Shown: positions 8,991-19,040, counted from the first letter of the stretch. The stretch: 64,000 bases of DNA from CAWHJB01 sp963698715 (GCA_963698715.1 CAVORW010000005.1:124001-188000), one strand, 5' to 3'. Program-made: numbers and translations. Notes: generated by a model from the letters alone, not told the origin.

Positions 8991-10016
8991 CTAAAGTTCC
9001 CAGATCTGGCGCGCCTGCTCTAATGTTTGCTGCCAATCCAATATCTCCGCATACGGTGCAGGCCCAAGATCATCCGAACCAGACTGTCCTAACAAGGCAT
9101 CGATAGTTGCCAATCCACAGCTTGCAGCAGCGTCAAGATCATAGCCCCCCTCTAAAAAGATTGCAACCTTGCCACTGCAGTTTTGATCTGCCCACTGGCA
9201 AATATGACCCAAAATTTCACCGTAAACTTGTGTAGAGAGCAGTAACTGGCCAAGTGGATCTCGCCAGTGAACATCAAAACCAACACTGATCAACAGTATT
9301 TCGGGCCGATTCCTATCTAACATCGGCAGGATACACTGATGCATTACAGCTCTAAATGCTTCGTCACCCGAGTAAGGTGGGAGAGGCAAGTTGACGTTCA
9401 TGCCTGCACCCATGCCTTTACCAGTCTCATTCAGGCTGCCAGTACCAGGGTAAAGCGGTGACTGGTGAGTGGAAATATACAGCACGTCTCCCCGCTGGTA
9501 AAAGATATCCTGGGTCCCGTTACCATGATGCAGATCCAGATCTACAATAGCCAGGCGTTGAGCGCCTTCTTGTGAGAGCAGGTATTCTGCAGCCAAGGCC
9601 ACATTATTTAAGAGGCAAAAACCCATCGCCCGGTTTGATGTGGCGTGATGACCTGGGGGTCTGGTCAGAGCAAAACCTCGCTTGGCGCCTCCGTTCCAGA
9701 CTGCCGAGGCAGTTGCTGCCCCCCCGCCTGCAGCCAGATTCGCCAGTTTCCAGGATGCGGGTTTTGTATAGGTATCCGAATCAAACCAGCCACTCTGCCG
9801 GCTCATATCTTCAAGCTTTTTTAGATACAGCGGCGTATGAATTCCATGGATAACATCTTCAGCCAGGCTGATCGGTTTCACTTGAGGAAATTTTTCCCAC
9901 ATACCAGCCTTGGTCAATTTCCGACGGATCGACTCAACACGCTCCGGTCGCTCAGGATGACCAGCCGCAAAGTGGTCCTCATGGCCTTCTGGGTAATATA
10001 ACACCAGCTCATCCAT
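8991..10016 (-). CDS. Class II histone deacetylase-like / acetylpolyamine amidohydrolase family protein
   Basis: This 341-residue zinc hydrolase removes acyl groups from lysine side chains, polyamines or related amides. The full active site is visible: the catalytic His pair at 123-124 (PPGHHA), zinc ligands Asp161 and His163 in VDLDLHHGNG, Asp248 in SVGFDVH, and the transition-state Tyr292 in LEGGYD. The N-terminal HPERPERV segment is typical of the bacterial class II group. The start at ATG 10016 has GGAGGA 6 bases upstream and gives MDELVLYY. The true substrate in bacteria is usually unknown. It is monocistronic, with about 200 bases to its neighbours on either side. Confidence 0.9.
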   Translation of the reverse strand: MDELVLYYPEGHEDHFAAGHPERPERVESIRRKLTKAGMWEKFPQVKPISLAEDVIHGIHTPLYLKKLEDMSRQSGWFDSDTYTKPASWKLANLAAGGGAATASAVWNGGAKRGFALTRPPGHHATSNRAMGFCLLNNVALAAEYLLSQEGAQRLAIVDLDLHHGNGTQDIFYQRGDVLYISTHQSPLYPGTGSLNETGKGMGAGMNVNLPLPPYSGDEAFRAVMHQCILPMLDRNRPEILLISVGFDVHWRDPLGQLLLSTQVYGEILGHICQWADQNCSGKVAIFLEGGYDLDAAASCGLATIDALLGQSGSDDLGPAPYAEILDWQQTLEQARQIWEL

Positions 10017-10262
10017 ACTATATCCTCCCAAATTGCTGCCATAAAATCAAGAATAGCAAGGGAACGAACTTATGTAGTCTCGAGTTGCGCTTGCAAAAGG
10101 GATATCCTATAAATCCGAATCGCTGGTTGATGTTGTTATCAACCAGTAATCACTTTCCTATCCCCGTCTAAAGTTCGTCCCAAGAACGCTCACATATAAG
10201 TGCATGTGAGAGGGTGCTCTATATAAAGCGGATTTCAAACCGCGCAATTCAAAGCGCGACTT

Positions 10263-11855
10263 TCAAAGAGATCCCCTCAACACTTTTTTAATTTTTTCCC
10301 AGGCTTGACGCACTCGCCCCGCATGCTGTTGGGTAACCTCGTGCAAACTATACTTGGCCTCCACAAAAACCTCTGTAAGAGAAGACACATCATCCTGTGC
10401 TTCTGGAACCCGGTCGCCTAACTCCTGGGCATATTCAAGGGGAGTCTGACCTGGCTGACGAGGGACACCTCTTTCACCACTTCGCCGAAGTAAAGCCAGA
10501 TAATAGAAAAAAACCCGCTGGCGAGCAGACAACCTGCCTAAACTGATAAAACTAAACAATCTTTCAGTACCTGGAATGGTTGAACGATAACTACGAATGC
10601 GCTGCATGCCTGCACCCACCGCAGCAGCAATGCCCTGATTGATGCCCCTCAACCAATTTTTTGCGAACAGCCATAATTGACGAAACCGCTCAAGAAATGG
10701 GGCATGGCGCAAATAATTCCAGATATCTTTTCGCTGCTGGAAATAATTTCCAACCGCGAAACCAATCACCCCTATAAATATAACCCAAAAAATTATCGAA
10801 GCTACCAGTTCCAGCCATGAACTCCCAGTCGGCTGACCCGGTATCAGGTCGGTTGGAGGTGGGACATTCATCTGAACAGGATTTTCGCTCGTGCCGAAAA
10901 TGGACATGAACAGATTAAACAGGAGAGCGATGGGCAGCAGCAACAAGAATGCAAGTAAGGTCATCAGGTTGACCAGCAGCGCGGCAAGTAAACTCAGAAC
11001 CTCTAACAATCCGATCGAGTATTTAGTTGGCAGCAGACTGACAATAATCACTAAAAACAACAAGAATATCAATGTGTAGGATATCCATCGTTTGGCAAGG
11101 TCACGATTGACCGTAATTCCATCAAAACTCCAATGTACACGCAGCAGAGAAAATTGGGTCAAACTGAGCAAAAGCAATGAAAGAATAAAATACACTAACA
11201 AATTCGCAGTACCCACTTGTAGAGGAGGACGGTCTTTCCAAATAAATTCCCAATCACTGCGCAATAAGGTCGTCATAATGATCAGACCTGCCCCGACAAT
11301 CATGATCAATGTGAGCAGCTGCTGCCGGAGCTTGCTGCGGTCTTCGCTGATACCGGATAAACGTTCTTGGGCCAGCAACCGCTCATTCACTTCTAATTGG
11401 GAAAGCAGTGCGGCGAATTCAGTCGCCAACCCCCAAATGAATAGGGTTAAACTACTGGCAGCCAGATAATCCGGTGTCATAAAATGAGTCTTGAAATCCT
11501 GTGCCCAGAGAGGCAAATCAACCAGAAACTGGGCAGGGCCGATCTGAACATATTCTGCCAGCTTCAGCACGATTAGAATAAAAACCCACTCCGAAAACCG
11601 CCGTAGCAGCCACTCAGGGCTGAAAAGAGGATACTGCCGAATAGCTCGCTGGGCATACATCGCTTCTAACGCAACCAGCAAGGTCAGCGGCGCTAAATAG
11701 CCTGCCTGCCAACCTGGGAGCAAGGACTGCCCTAATTGAACTGCCGAGATCGACACACACGCCAGCATAAAACTAACCAGCAAGTAACTAGTCAAAGTAA
11801 CCAGACGGTCATTTATTTGGAAGTTGGAATCCCGGCTAGAATCTTGCATGTTCAC
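10263..11855 (-). CDS. Polytopic membrane protein with C-terminal DUF4129 domain
   Basis: The 530-residue product has about seven to nine hydrophobic segments (roughly residues 20-320 and 335-370) and a cytoplasmic C-terminal DUF4129 domain with RSGERGVPRQPGQTPLEYA and an E-A-K-Y motif. DUF4129 normally sits at the end of a transglutaminase-like protein encoded with MoxR and DUF58; no transglutaminase domain is present here. The GTG start at 11855 overlaps the TGA of the DUF58 gene, with ATG at 11849 as an alternative. It is the last gene of the MoxR-DUF58-DUF4129 operon. Downstream, 10032-10262 contains small stem-loops (10189-10210) but no gene. Function is unknown. Confidence 0.8.
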   Translation of the reverse strand: MNMQDSSRDSNFQINDRLVTLTSYLLVSFMLACVSISAVQLGQSLLPGWQAGYLAPLTLLVALEAMYAQRAIRQYPLFSPEWLLRRFSEWVFILIVLKLAEYVQIGPAQFLVDLPLWAQDFKTHFMTPDYLAASSLTLFIWGLATEFAALLSQLEVNERLLAQERLSGISEDRSKLRQQLLTLIMIVGAGLIIMTTLLRSDWEFIWKDRPPLQVGTANLLVYFILSLLLLSLTQFSLLRVHWSFDGITVNRDLAKRWISYTLIFLLFLVIIVSLLPTKYSIGLLEVLSLLAALLVNLMTLLAFLLLLPIALLFNLFMSIFGTSENPVQMNVPPPTDLIPGQPTGSSWLELVASIIFWVIFIGVIGFAVGNYFQQRKDIWNYLRHAPFLERFRQLWLFAKNWLRGINQGIAAAVGAGMQRIRSYRSTIPGTERLFSFISLGRLSARQRVFFYYLALLRRSGERGVPRQPGQTPLEYAQELGDRVPEAQDDVSSLTEVFVEAKYSLHEVTQQHAGRVRQAWEKIKKVLRGSL

Positions 11856-13039
11856 CGTCGCCAGAGATCGAGATCTTTTTCGTTTAAGATCTGATGAAGT
11901 GGAATGCCAAAATATTCGGCCCGGCGGCGGATTTCAGCCAGATGCGGAACAGCGCCGCAAGCGATCAACACAACATTCATCCCTGACCTGCGAGCATGGA
12001 ATAATCCATCAAAAAGCGCATCATCGATTGATGGCGTAATGACAAGTAATGTTGTACCCCAAGACAAATGAGGGATTTCGAACCGCAGCATATCAACCAG
12101 AAGCCGGGTGTCTGCCAACTGTACCTTTGCGAGCAACTCGAGGATCCGCATCAGGTGGGCTCGCCCCCTTCGGGGCGGTATAGTTTGCATAGTTACATGG
12201 TCCTGATCCGGATCCAGGCCGTTTGTGATCAGCCCAACCGACTGGCGAATACTGGTTATCCAATTCGCTAGGGAAGCAGCTACTACGATCGCCAACTCGC
12301 TGGTATCAAGTCGAGTTTTTATGCCATACTCTTCGTTATTTAGATTTAAGATTATGGCAGTTTCGAGAGCAATCGATGGCTCGTACAATTTCACCTGCAT
12401 TCTGCCAAGACTGGCGCTCGCTTTCCAGTCCACCCGCCGTAAAGAATCGCCCTCAATATAATCACGTTTGCCCAGCACCCTGCTTGGGTCTTCAAAAATG
12501 GGCTGCGTATGACGCAATGTTCCAAATGGAGAACGGGAAGGCAGCCCCACTCGAGCGAGTGGGATAATTTTTGGGTAAACAATCAACCGATCTTCTGGAA
12601 CTGTGCTGCTCAAGGTTTTCGTCAGCCCAAAAGGGTCACCTGAGTGGATACTGAGGGGTCCAACCGGATAAATACCTCTGCGTCTTCCTTCCAGAAGATA
12701 CTGATATTGTACATTTTTCCTGGCAGGCAAACTAATCACACGCTGGAAGAAACCATCAATTGTCAAAGAGACGGGCACACTTTCATGCAGCTGCAGCCAG
12801 ACAAATGGCAAAAAACTGTTGTTGGAAATATTTAACTCTACCGGAACCTTCTCGCCAAAAAAAATTCTGTGAGGAAAAACCCGGCTGGCAGTGAGGCCAT
12901 TCATAGCCCTGCGGCTCCAGATCCGGCCAAGAATAAAAACTCCCAGTAAAAGATAAACCAGAGTCAGCAAATAATCTACATTCAGCCAGACCGCCATCAC
13001 AGCCAAAAATATTAATAGAGAGATAACTGCACTGCCCAT
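11852..13039 (-). CDS. DUF58 domain protein (MoxR-associated), copy 1
   Basis: This 395-residue protein has two N-terminal membrane segments (residues 3-40) and the DUF58 signature RDYIEGDSLRRVDWKASA near residue 192, followed by a von Willebrand A-like alpha/beta fold. DUF58 proteins are regular partners of MoxR AAA ATPases and are thought to take part in envelope protein maturation or complex assembly. It starts 14 bases after the MoxR gene ends and overlaps the next gene by 4 bases, so the three are translationally coupled. The MIDAS-type DxSxS metal motif is not evident. Confidence 0.88.
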   Translation of the reverse strand: MGSAVISLLIFLAVMAVWLNVDYLLTLVYLLLGVFILGRIWSRRAMNGLTASRVFPHRIFFGEKVPVELNISNNSFLPFVWLQLHESVPVSLTIDGFFQRVISLPARKNVQYQYLLEGRRRGIYPVGPLSIHSGDPFGLTKTLSSTVPEDRLIVYPKIIPLARVGLPSRSPFGTLRHTQPIFEDPSRVLGKRDYIEGDSLRRVDWKASASLGRMQVKLYEPSIALETAIILNLNNEEYGIKTRLDTSELAIVVAASLANWITSIRQSVGLITNGLDPDQDHVTMQTIPPRRGRAHLMRILELLAKVQLADTRLLVDMLRFEIPHLSWGTTLLVITPSIDDALFDGLFHARRSGMNVVLIACGAVPHLAEIRRRAEYFGIPLHQILNEKDLDLWRR

Positions 13040-13053
13040 AATCGTATTTGCTA

Positions 13054-14049
13054 CTATTCGGTGACCCCACCCAACTCAAGAGCCGTCTCGGTCAGGATTT
13101 CCTCCATAATTATTTTTGTGTTCTTCCCGCGCAATTCCGCCTCGGGGTTAACGATTAACCGGTGAGGTATAACAACCGCAGCCAGCCGCTTAAGGTCATC
13201 AGGCACTACATAATCGCGACCCCGAATGGCAGCCAATGCCTGACTCGACCGAAAAAGGGCTAAGCTTGCACGTGGACTGGCACCCAGGGCAAGATCGGGA
13301 TGGCGGCGCGTCGCGCCGACCAGGCGGACGATATAATCCTGCAAACTATCATCAACGTGGATATCCCAGACCTGCTGTTGATACCGCAGTAAGGTAGCCA
13401 AGCCATCAGTGTGCTCGGGCGGCTCTGTTGAATTCGGCGGAGTGTTAAACTCCAGTGGTTGTAGCTGGCTGATTGGATGCTCATGTTTTAAGTTCAATAA
13501 TATCTGGCGTTCGTCGGCGGGCAGCGGGTAACCAACTGTAACTCGCATCAAGAAACGGTCTAATTGGGCTTCGGGGAGGGGAAAAGTGCCCTCATACTCG
13601 ATAGGATTTTGTGTGGCAAGAACCATAAACGGTCTGGATAGAGGCCGGGTAACCCCGTCGATGGTCACTTGCTGTTCTTGCATTGCTTCTAACAGGGCAG
13701 ATTGGGTGCGAGGCGTCGCTCGGTTGATCTCGTCTGCCAGTAATATATTGACGAAGATTGGACCTGGTCGAAATTCAAACTCGGATCGCTGTTGGTTGAA
13801 GATCGAAACCCCCGTTACATCATTAGGCAGCAAATCCGGAGTGCATTGCAGGCGTTTGAATGACCCGCCCAGGGTGATAGCAATTGAGCGGGCAAGCATA
13901 GTTTTACCTGTGCCCGGCACGTCTTCCAATAAAATATGCCCCTCACTGAGCAATGCAACCATCAACAGTTCAATCGTGCTGCGCTTGCCAACGATCACCT
14001 TTTCAACATTTTGAACAATATTTTCGATGTATTGTTTTAATGGGAGCAT
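13054..14049 (-). CDS. MoxR-family AAA+ ATPase, copy 1
   Basis: The 331-residue ATPase has Walker A as EDVPGTGKTMLARS (about residues 42-55), Walker B as LADEINRATPRTQSAL, sensor 1 in ATQNP, and the MoxR lid ending in LGASPRASLAL. MoxR proteins act as chaperone-like ATPases that insert cofactors or assemble complexes together with VWA/DUF58 partners. It is the first gene of the operon with DUF58 and DUF4129. The ATG at 14049 has AAAGG about 6 bases upstream. It is paralogous to the MoxR at 22297-23280, with the same central sequence but a different insert near residue 205. Confidence 0.92.
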   Translation of the reverse strand: MLPLKQYIENIVQNVEKVIVGKRSTIELLMVALLSEGHILLEDVPGTGKTMLARSIAITLGGSFKRLQCTPDLLPNDVTGVSIFNQQRSEFEFRPGPIFVNILLADEINRATPRTQSALLEAMQEQQVTIDGVTRPLSRPFMVLATQNPIEYEGTFPLPEAQLDRFLMRVTVGYPLPADERQILLNLKHEHPISQLQPLEFNTPPNSTEPPEHTDGLATLLRYQQQVWDIHVDDSLQDYIVRLVGATRRHPDLALGASPRASLALFRSSQALAAIRGRDYVVPDDLKRLAAVVIPHRLIVNPEAELRGKNTKIIMEEILTETALELGGVTE

Positions 14050-14297
14050 ATAACCTTTATCCTGGACTGTTCGCTAAGTGGTTCGTTTGCTGATTTCTTT
14101 GAATACAAAAGGAGCATGGGTATCCTGTATCAATTGTCGCAGGTTTCAGATTTATCTGACTGTCAAACCCACTGGTACAATTGATTGAATTTGCACTTGC
14201 TTGGGGCAGAGTGAGAAAATTGCCCTGTCCACCTTGGGTTGTGAGGCTCCTATGATTTTACTATACCAGGTTTGGGGAAGAAGATGTAGGAGGAGTA

Positions 14298-15029
14298 ATG
14301 ACTGAACTACTCTATCAAATGGATAGTTATTTGCAAACTTTCGAGGCAACTGTCACTGCTGTTCATGAAGAGAGCCATGCCCTGCTTCTGGATCAGTCTG
14401 CATTTTATCCTGGCGGAGGAGGACAACCGGCTGACCGAGGTGTCCTGGCAACGTTAGATAACACTCAAATTTTCACTGTGACACGGGCCCGGAAAGCTGG
14501 CCCGGACCTGCTACACCTGATCGAAGGAACCGGACAGCTACCAATGCCGGGAACACGTCTACGAGGCCAGCTGGATTGGGACTTCAGGTATCAACTCATG
14601 CGCACCCACACTGCCATGCACGTGTTATGCGGTGTGATCTTCAGGGATTATGGTGCCTCCGTTACTGGTGGGGATATGGAGCCGCTTAAAGGCCGGATGG
14701 ATTTCGAGTTCGAAACCATGCAGAAAGAGCTGGTTGATCAGATAGAAACAGCAATCAACCAGGAAGTAGTAAAAGCTCTGCCTGTCCGAATCGACAGTCT
14801 GCCGCGTGAGCAAGCTTTCCAGATTCCCGACCTGATCCGAACCAAGATCAATCTCTTGCCCGAGGGTATTAAGGAAGTTCGCGTGGTTGAAATTGTTGGC
14901 CTGGACCTGCAGGCAGATGGCGGAACCCATGTACACAATACTGCAGAGATCGGGCATATACGGGTGCTGGATTACAAGAGCAAAGGCAAAATCAATAAAC
15001 GGATCTATGTCGAAATTAATGATGCCTGA
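14298..15029 (+). CDS. AlaX-type alanyl-tRNA editing protein
   Basis: This 243-residue trans-editing hydrolase deacylates mischarged Ser- or Gly-tRNA(Ala). It has the N-terminal AlaX-M motif FYPGGGGQPADRG (about residues 37-49), the zinc-binding HTAMH at about 105-109, and the C-terminal ADGGTHVHNTAEIG. In AlaRS the last motif begins with Cys (CGGTH); here that position is Asp, a change seen by eye whose effect is unknown. AGGAGGAG lies just before the ATG at 14298. It converges with the GYD gene, leaving 4 bases between stop codons. The spacer 14050-14297 shows no other gene. Confidence 0.88.
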   Translation: MTELLYQMDSYLQTFEATVTAVHEESHALLLDQSAFYPGGGGQPADRGVLATLDNTQIFTVTRARKAGPDLLHLIEGTGQLPMPGTRLRGQLDWDFRYQLMRTHTAMHVLCGVIFRDYGASVTGGDMEPLKGRMDFEFETMQKELVDQIETAINQEVVKALPVRIDSLPREQAFQIPDLIRTKINLLPEGIKEVRVVEIVGLDLQADGGTHVHNTAEIGHIRVLDYKSKGKINKRIYVEINDA

Positions 15030-15033
15030 CCAG

Positions 15034-15324
15034 TTATCCCTGCTTCATTTCAGCGATGAATTCTTCAATCGATAAGGCCGGTAGAGTTGTTATTTTGAGA
15101 CTTCCCTGCATGGATAGCTCAGTAGACATCCTGACAATGGTTTTATTATCAGGCGCTTCGACGATTGTGACAAAATCATAAGGTCCCAAGACAGCAAACT
15201 GAGAGATAATCTCTACACCCGAAGCCTCCATTTCTCGATTTGCATCCCGAATACGACCGGGATGCTTTCGAATCATTTCAGAGCCACTTTCCGTAAGTGC
15301 ACTGAGAAGTATATAGGTGGCCAT
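15034..15324 (-). CDS. Small GYD-domain protein
   Basis: This 96-residue protein fits the GYD family: an N-terminal MATYILLSALTESG strand, then GPYDFVTIVEAPD in the centre, corresponding to the GxYD family motif. Its size is typical for this alpha/beta ferredoxin-like fold. The biochemical role of GYD proteins is unknown. The start ATG at 15324 follows AAGGAGG. It is tail-to-tail with alaX. Confidence 0.8.
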   Translation of the reverse strand: MATYILLSALTESGSEMIRKHPGRIRDANREMEASGVEIISQFAVLGPYDFVTIVEAPDNKTIVRMSTELSMQGSLKITTLPALSIEEFIAEMKQG

Positions 15325-15701
15325 TTCAGCCTCCTTTCAGCTTTTGGTGGGACTGGGCCAGGGGAAGATTGTTTTACACAGCGGGCTGACCAACATAGAA
15401 TACAATTTCCCTACTCTTGAGGGCATTTAGCTGTCGACTCGATCAAAGATCTAACGGATCAATAATCGGCATATTTATTGCACACATAGCCTCAGCAAGT
15501 GCATTGTTCAGAGTGTGCTTATCTGCATATGATTATACAGAAGCTGACGGCGTAACTCAACAAAGTCTAATATTTATGCGGTTCGGCTGATAATTTTTTG
15601 GAGCATCCTTCCCAAAGACCCGCCGATCGCCAGTTCTAAACAGGCAAACAATGGAAGTATACTCGCCTCACCAAATCAGAACGACCTTGAAGAAGGACGC
15701 G
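15325..15701. other. Intergenic region with a possible plus-strand promoter
   Basis: These 377 bases separate the divergent GYD and aminotransferase genes. TTGTTC at 15504-15509 and TATGAT at 15528-15533, 18 bases apart, could be a plus-strand promoter about 170 bases before the aminotransferase ATG. I see no gene or strong hairpin. Confidence 0.35.
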
Positions 15702-16877
15702 ATGTCTCCCGAAATCAAAGATCTATTTTTGTTAAATCCAAGGATCACCTTTCTCAATCATGGTTCGTTTGGCGCTTGCCCGCGCCCAGTATTTGAAGCC
15801 TACCAGGCCTGGCAATTTATCTTGGAGCATCAACCGGTCGAATTTTTAGGACGGCGGGCCCATGAATTGTTGGCTGGTTCACGCCAGGTTTTAGCCGATT
15901 TTCTGAATGTAAGAGCAGACGACCTGGTGTACTTTCCAAATCCCACGACTGCGATCAACATGGTTGCCAGAAACCTGGCAATTGGACCTGGCGATGAAAT
16001 CTTGACCACAAACCATGAATATGGCGCAATGGACCGCACCTGGGATTACATCTGCCGCCAACGAGGAGCCCGCTATATTCACCAACCGATCCACCTGCCC
16101 ATCCAAGACCAGGAAACTTTCGTTGAGCAGTTTTGGGCTGGGGTAACGAAGAAGACTCAGGCGATTTTCATCAGTCATATTACCAGCCCTACAGCAATTA
16201 TTTTTCCGGTAGAAGCGATCTGCCGCAAAGCACGTCAAGCTGGCATCCTCACGATCGTGGATGGCGCTCATGCACCCGGACAAATACATCTCGATCTACA
16301 GGCACTAGGAGCAGACATCTACACTGGCGCCTGCCATAAGTGGCTGATGGCACCTAAAGGTGCCGCGTTTCTGTATGCAAGACGCGGAATCCAGCATTGG
16401 ATGGACCCCCTGGTGGTTAGTTGGGGATACGAGAGTGAGCAGCCATCCAACTCGCAATTCATCGATTACCATGAATGGCAGGGGACACGTGACCTGGCTG
16501 CTTTTTTAAGTGTCCCAGCAGCAATCGAATTTCAGCAAACTTATCATTGGCCGCTCATGCGAACCAACTGTCACAGCCTGGCCAGCCAGACACGCCAGGA
16601 ACTGAATACTCTGACTGGATTTGAAGCCCTGGCTCCGGACTCTCCAGAGTGGTTTGCCCAGATGTTCAGTGCCCGCCTGCCTGACGAAATTGATGTAATG
16701 AGCTTGAAGAATCAGTTATATGACAAATTTGGTATTGAGGTGCCTATCCTGACATGGAACCGAATGAAGCTCATCCGGGTTTCGATCCAGGGCTACAATA
16801 CCAGTGTTGATGCACAGGCACTTCTAGATGCTTTAGCTCAGCTAATACCACAACCGGAAAAGTTTAAAACAACTTGA
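15702..16877 (+). CDS. Class V aminotransferase / isopenicillin-N-epimerase-like PLP enzyme
   Basis: The 391-residue PLP-dependent enzyme starts at ATG 15702 (AAGGA 5 bases upstream); an ATG at 15651 has no ribosome site. It opens with a FLNHGSFGACPRPV segment typical of the isopenicillin N epimerase/cysteine-desulfurase-like branch. TNHEYGAMDRTWD lies in the cofactor-contacting region, VDGAHAPGQIHLD contains the PLP-ring aspartate, and the Schiff-base lysine is in GACHKWLMAPKG. It ends with the C-terminal small domain. The substrate is not predictable; members act on amino acids as epimerases, lyases or desulfurases. It appears monocistronic. Confidence 0.85.
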   Translation: MSPEIKDLFLLNPRITFLNHGSFGACPRPVFEAYQAWQFILEHQPVEFLGRRAHELLAGSRQVLADFLNVRADDLVYFPNPTTAINMVARNLAIGPGDEILTTNHEYGAMDRTWDYICRQRGARYIHQPIHLPIQDQETFVEQFWAGVTKKTQAIFISHITSPTAIIFPVEAICRKARQAGILTIVDGAHAPGQIHLDLQALGADIYTGACHKWLMAPKGAAFLYARRGIQHWMDPLVVSWGYESEQPSNSQFIDYHEWQGTRDLAAFLSVPAAIEFQQTYHWPLMRTNCHSLASQTRQELNTLTGFEALAPDSPEWFAQMFSARLPDEIDVMSLKNQLYDKFGIEVPILTWNRMKLIRVSIQGYNTSVDAQALLDALAQLIPQPEKFKTT

Positions 16878-16880
16878 TTT

Positions 16881-16909
16881 TTGGGCCTGCGAGGGTTTTG
16901 GGATATTAT
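16881..16909 (+). promoter_or_regulatory. Possible promoter of the cytochrome c gene
   Basis: TTGGGC at 16881-16886 and TATTAT at 16904-16909 are 17 bases apart, placing a start site about 30 bases before the cytochrome ATG. The -10 box is good and the -35 box is weak. Confidence 0.4.
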
Positions 16910-16948
16910 GGGGACAAGTGCCAGTTAAGAGGTGTGGAATAGATTCCA

Positions 16949-17308
16949 ATGAATAAAACGTTGCGATTGAGTATTCTTCTACTGTTGGTCTTGATTACGG
17001 TTTGGATCATTGCGGCTCCCCCTAGATTCTGGCTCAATCTAACAAAACAGGTAGATCTGACCGACCCAGTTACAACCGGCCAGAATCTTGTCATCAAATA
17101 TGATTGCCGATCCTGTCATCAGATTGAAGGGCAGGGCAGGCCATTTGGGCCAGGCCTGGACAGTGTTGAAAACAAACTCGATCCACAAACCCTCGAAAAC
17201 CTGTTGCGAAATCCAAAATCTGTGAACAAAAATTCCAGTATGCCGAATTTCCATCTCTCGGATAGCGAAATCTCGGCACTCATTGCTTATTTTAATGCGA
17301 TTGACTGA
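16949..17308 (+). CDS. Small membrane-anchored c-type cytochrome
   Basis: The 119-residue protein has an uncleaved-looking N-terminal membrane segment (residues 5-25) and one haem c attachment motif, C-R-S-C-H, at about residues 52-56. A later SSMPNF segment supplies the likely distal Met ligand, as in class I cytochromes. It would carry electrons on the outer face of the membrane. Size and layout resemble stand-alone mono-haem cytochromes. Its 3' end overlaps the convergent broken gene by 17 bases. No oxidase genes are adjacent. Confidence 0.85.
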   Translation: MNKTLRLSILLLLVLITVWIIAAPPRFWLNLTKQVDLTDPVTTGQNLVIKYDCRSCHQIEGQGRPFGPGLDSVENKLDPQTLENLLRNPKSVNKNSSMPNFHLSDSEISALIAYFNAID

Positions 17309-19040
17309 TCAACGGTAAAAATATCCTTTTCCAGCCCTGGATTGTTAAGGATATCTGAGCCTGCCTAACAGGATCGAGTTGCGACGTGGCTTTGAGAATC
17401 AGAGTGTGGGTTTCCCCGTCCTGAATATTTGCGGGAATCGGAACAGTGGTCATTAGCTCTGTCCACTTGCCCGAAGCAATCCAATTGGTTTCTGCAACCG
17501 GCTCTTCAGGCAGCCATTCACCCTGCCAGTCCAGCGTATATCGATCGGTGTAATTCCCTAAGTTTGTAAGGTAGAAATAAAATACCAGTAGTCTGCCGGC
17601 GAAGGCATCAATCATCGATGGGCCTTCGAGTCGCAGACCAGCCACCAGGCCTGCGCTGGTTGAACTAGACGCCTCATCACTAATCAGTGCCGACCAGCCC
17701 GACACTACCCGCAGCGCAAAGGTATCTGTAATCACAATCGTGTTAGCAGATAAAGGCCCAACAGGGATTGTGACGTGTACCGGTATTGACTTCTGTTCGC
17801 CAGGCTGCATGATGCCCGTACTCGGTAAAACACTTGTACGCCAATCCGCACCTTCCAAATGCAAACCAAACAGGTCGTCGCTATCACCGGTGTTGGTTAA
17901 TGTAAAAGTATGAGTCACGATCTCTCCAGGATCGCCAATTTGTAACGACTGGTTAGCAGTAATGCTGATCGCCGGAGTGATACCCAGGCTAGAAATCCCA
18001 GTGGACTGGAGAAATAGGTCGGGACTATTTGCCGAATCGACTTGCAGGATAAATAGATCCTCCAGCTGTTGACCGCCTGGGACAGCGGGCAAATTGACCA
18101 TGACCGAAGCCGTGAATACCTGCCCGGATGACAGATCGATCTCGGCTGAGGTTAACAGCTCGGATGGCCAGCTGCCAGCCTCGAGTTGAAACGTATAGTG
18201 ATCCTCTAAACCTTGATTCTGCAATCGAATATGATGAAATAGCTGCTCTCCGGGCATTCCTGATTGGCGGCTCTCGTCTTGAATATTGGCGATGAAGGCG
18301 CTCGGACAGGACTGGATCACCAAATCGTCCAGGTACCAACCTTCCCGGCTTTGCGAGTTATCTGTTCCAACTCGGAATCGGAATCTTACGGTCTTACCAG
18401 CGTATTCATCCAGGGTTACGATCGATTCAAACCAATCTTGCGGGTGTCCACACCAGGCCAGTCTGCCAGCCAATGGATTTTCATTCAGCGCTTCGACAAT
18501 CCCATCATATGGATCGCTTAGCAGCTGGGTGTCTAATTGTGTTCATACGAGACCATCATCGGTTGAAATTTCCAACAATGCACCGTCATAACAGCCCCCT
18601 AGACTGTTCTCAAAATCCTGATAATTCCAGAATCTCAAGGTCAGGGGTGGCTCATTGTCCGGCAGGTCAATTGGGGTTGAAATCAGCGATTGGTCACTAA
18701 CGATTGCAACAGCCTCTGCGTGCCAGGCATGGTTTTCGCTAAAATAGCGCCAGGTGGAGATTTCCCATTGATCTTGCGGTCCGTTATGGATCCAACCCAA
18801 AACACCAGATTCCACTCGATCCTCGAAGACCAACTTGGGGTATGTTAGTGGACCACAATCCCCAGGTAATTGAAGTGGTATCTTTGGAGCTTCTACTACT
18901 CGCTTCGAGCTTACTTGCTCGGGGGTCATACCCCAGGCCATGCTCTGTCTGAAGAATGTAGACAATAGAAGAATCAGCCCGAACACTCCAATGAGCGCCA
19001 GTGATAACCGGATTCCAGGTCTGCAGAGCGAATGCACCAT
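17292..19040 (-). pseudogene. Exported MAM-like/CARDB-like protein gene interrupted by one in-frame TGA
   Basis: Both halves lie in one reading frame and together would give about 582 residues. The upstream half (19040 to 18543) has a signal-anchor (residues 10-35) and part of a jelly-roll domain; it ends ...DDGLV then TGA at 18545-18543. The downstream half continues at once with TQLDTQLLSDPYDG and WCGHPQDWFES, exactly the continuation expected for such a domain, and then has two Ig-like regions with ITNTGDSDDLFGL. It ends RIFLPLISQSH. Trp (TGG) is the expected residue at the stop. The start is ATG 19040 with AGGA upstream. It could be a pseudogene, a sequencing error or a truncated protein; no other lesion was seen. 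Confidence 0.75.

Noticed and set aside
18543..18545. TGA read as tryptophan or selenocysteine
   Set aside because: TGA is used as an ordinary stop by several genes in the window, and no SECIS-like hairpin is evident.
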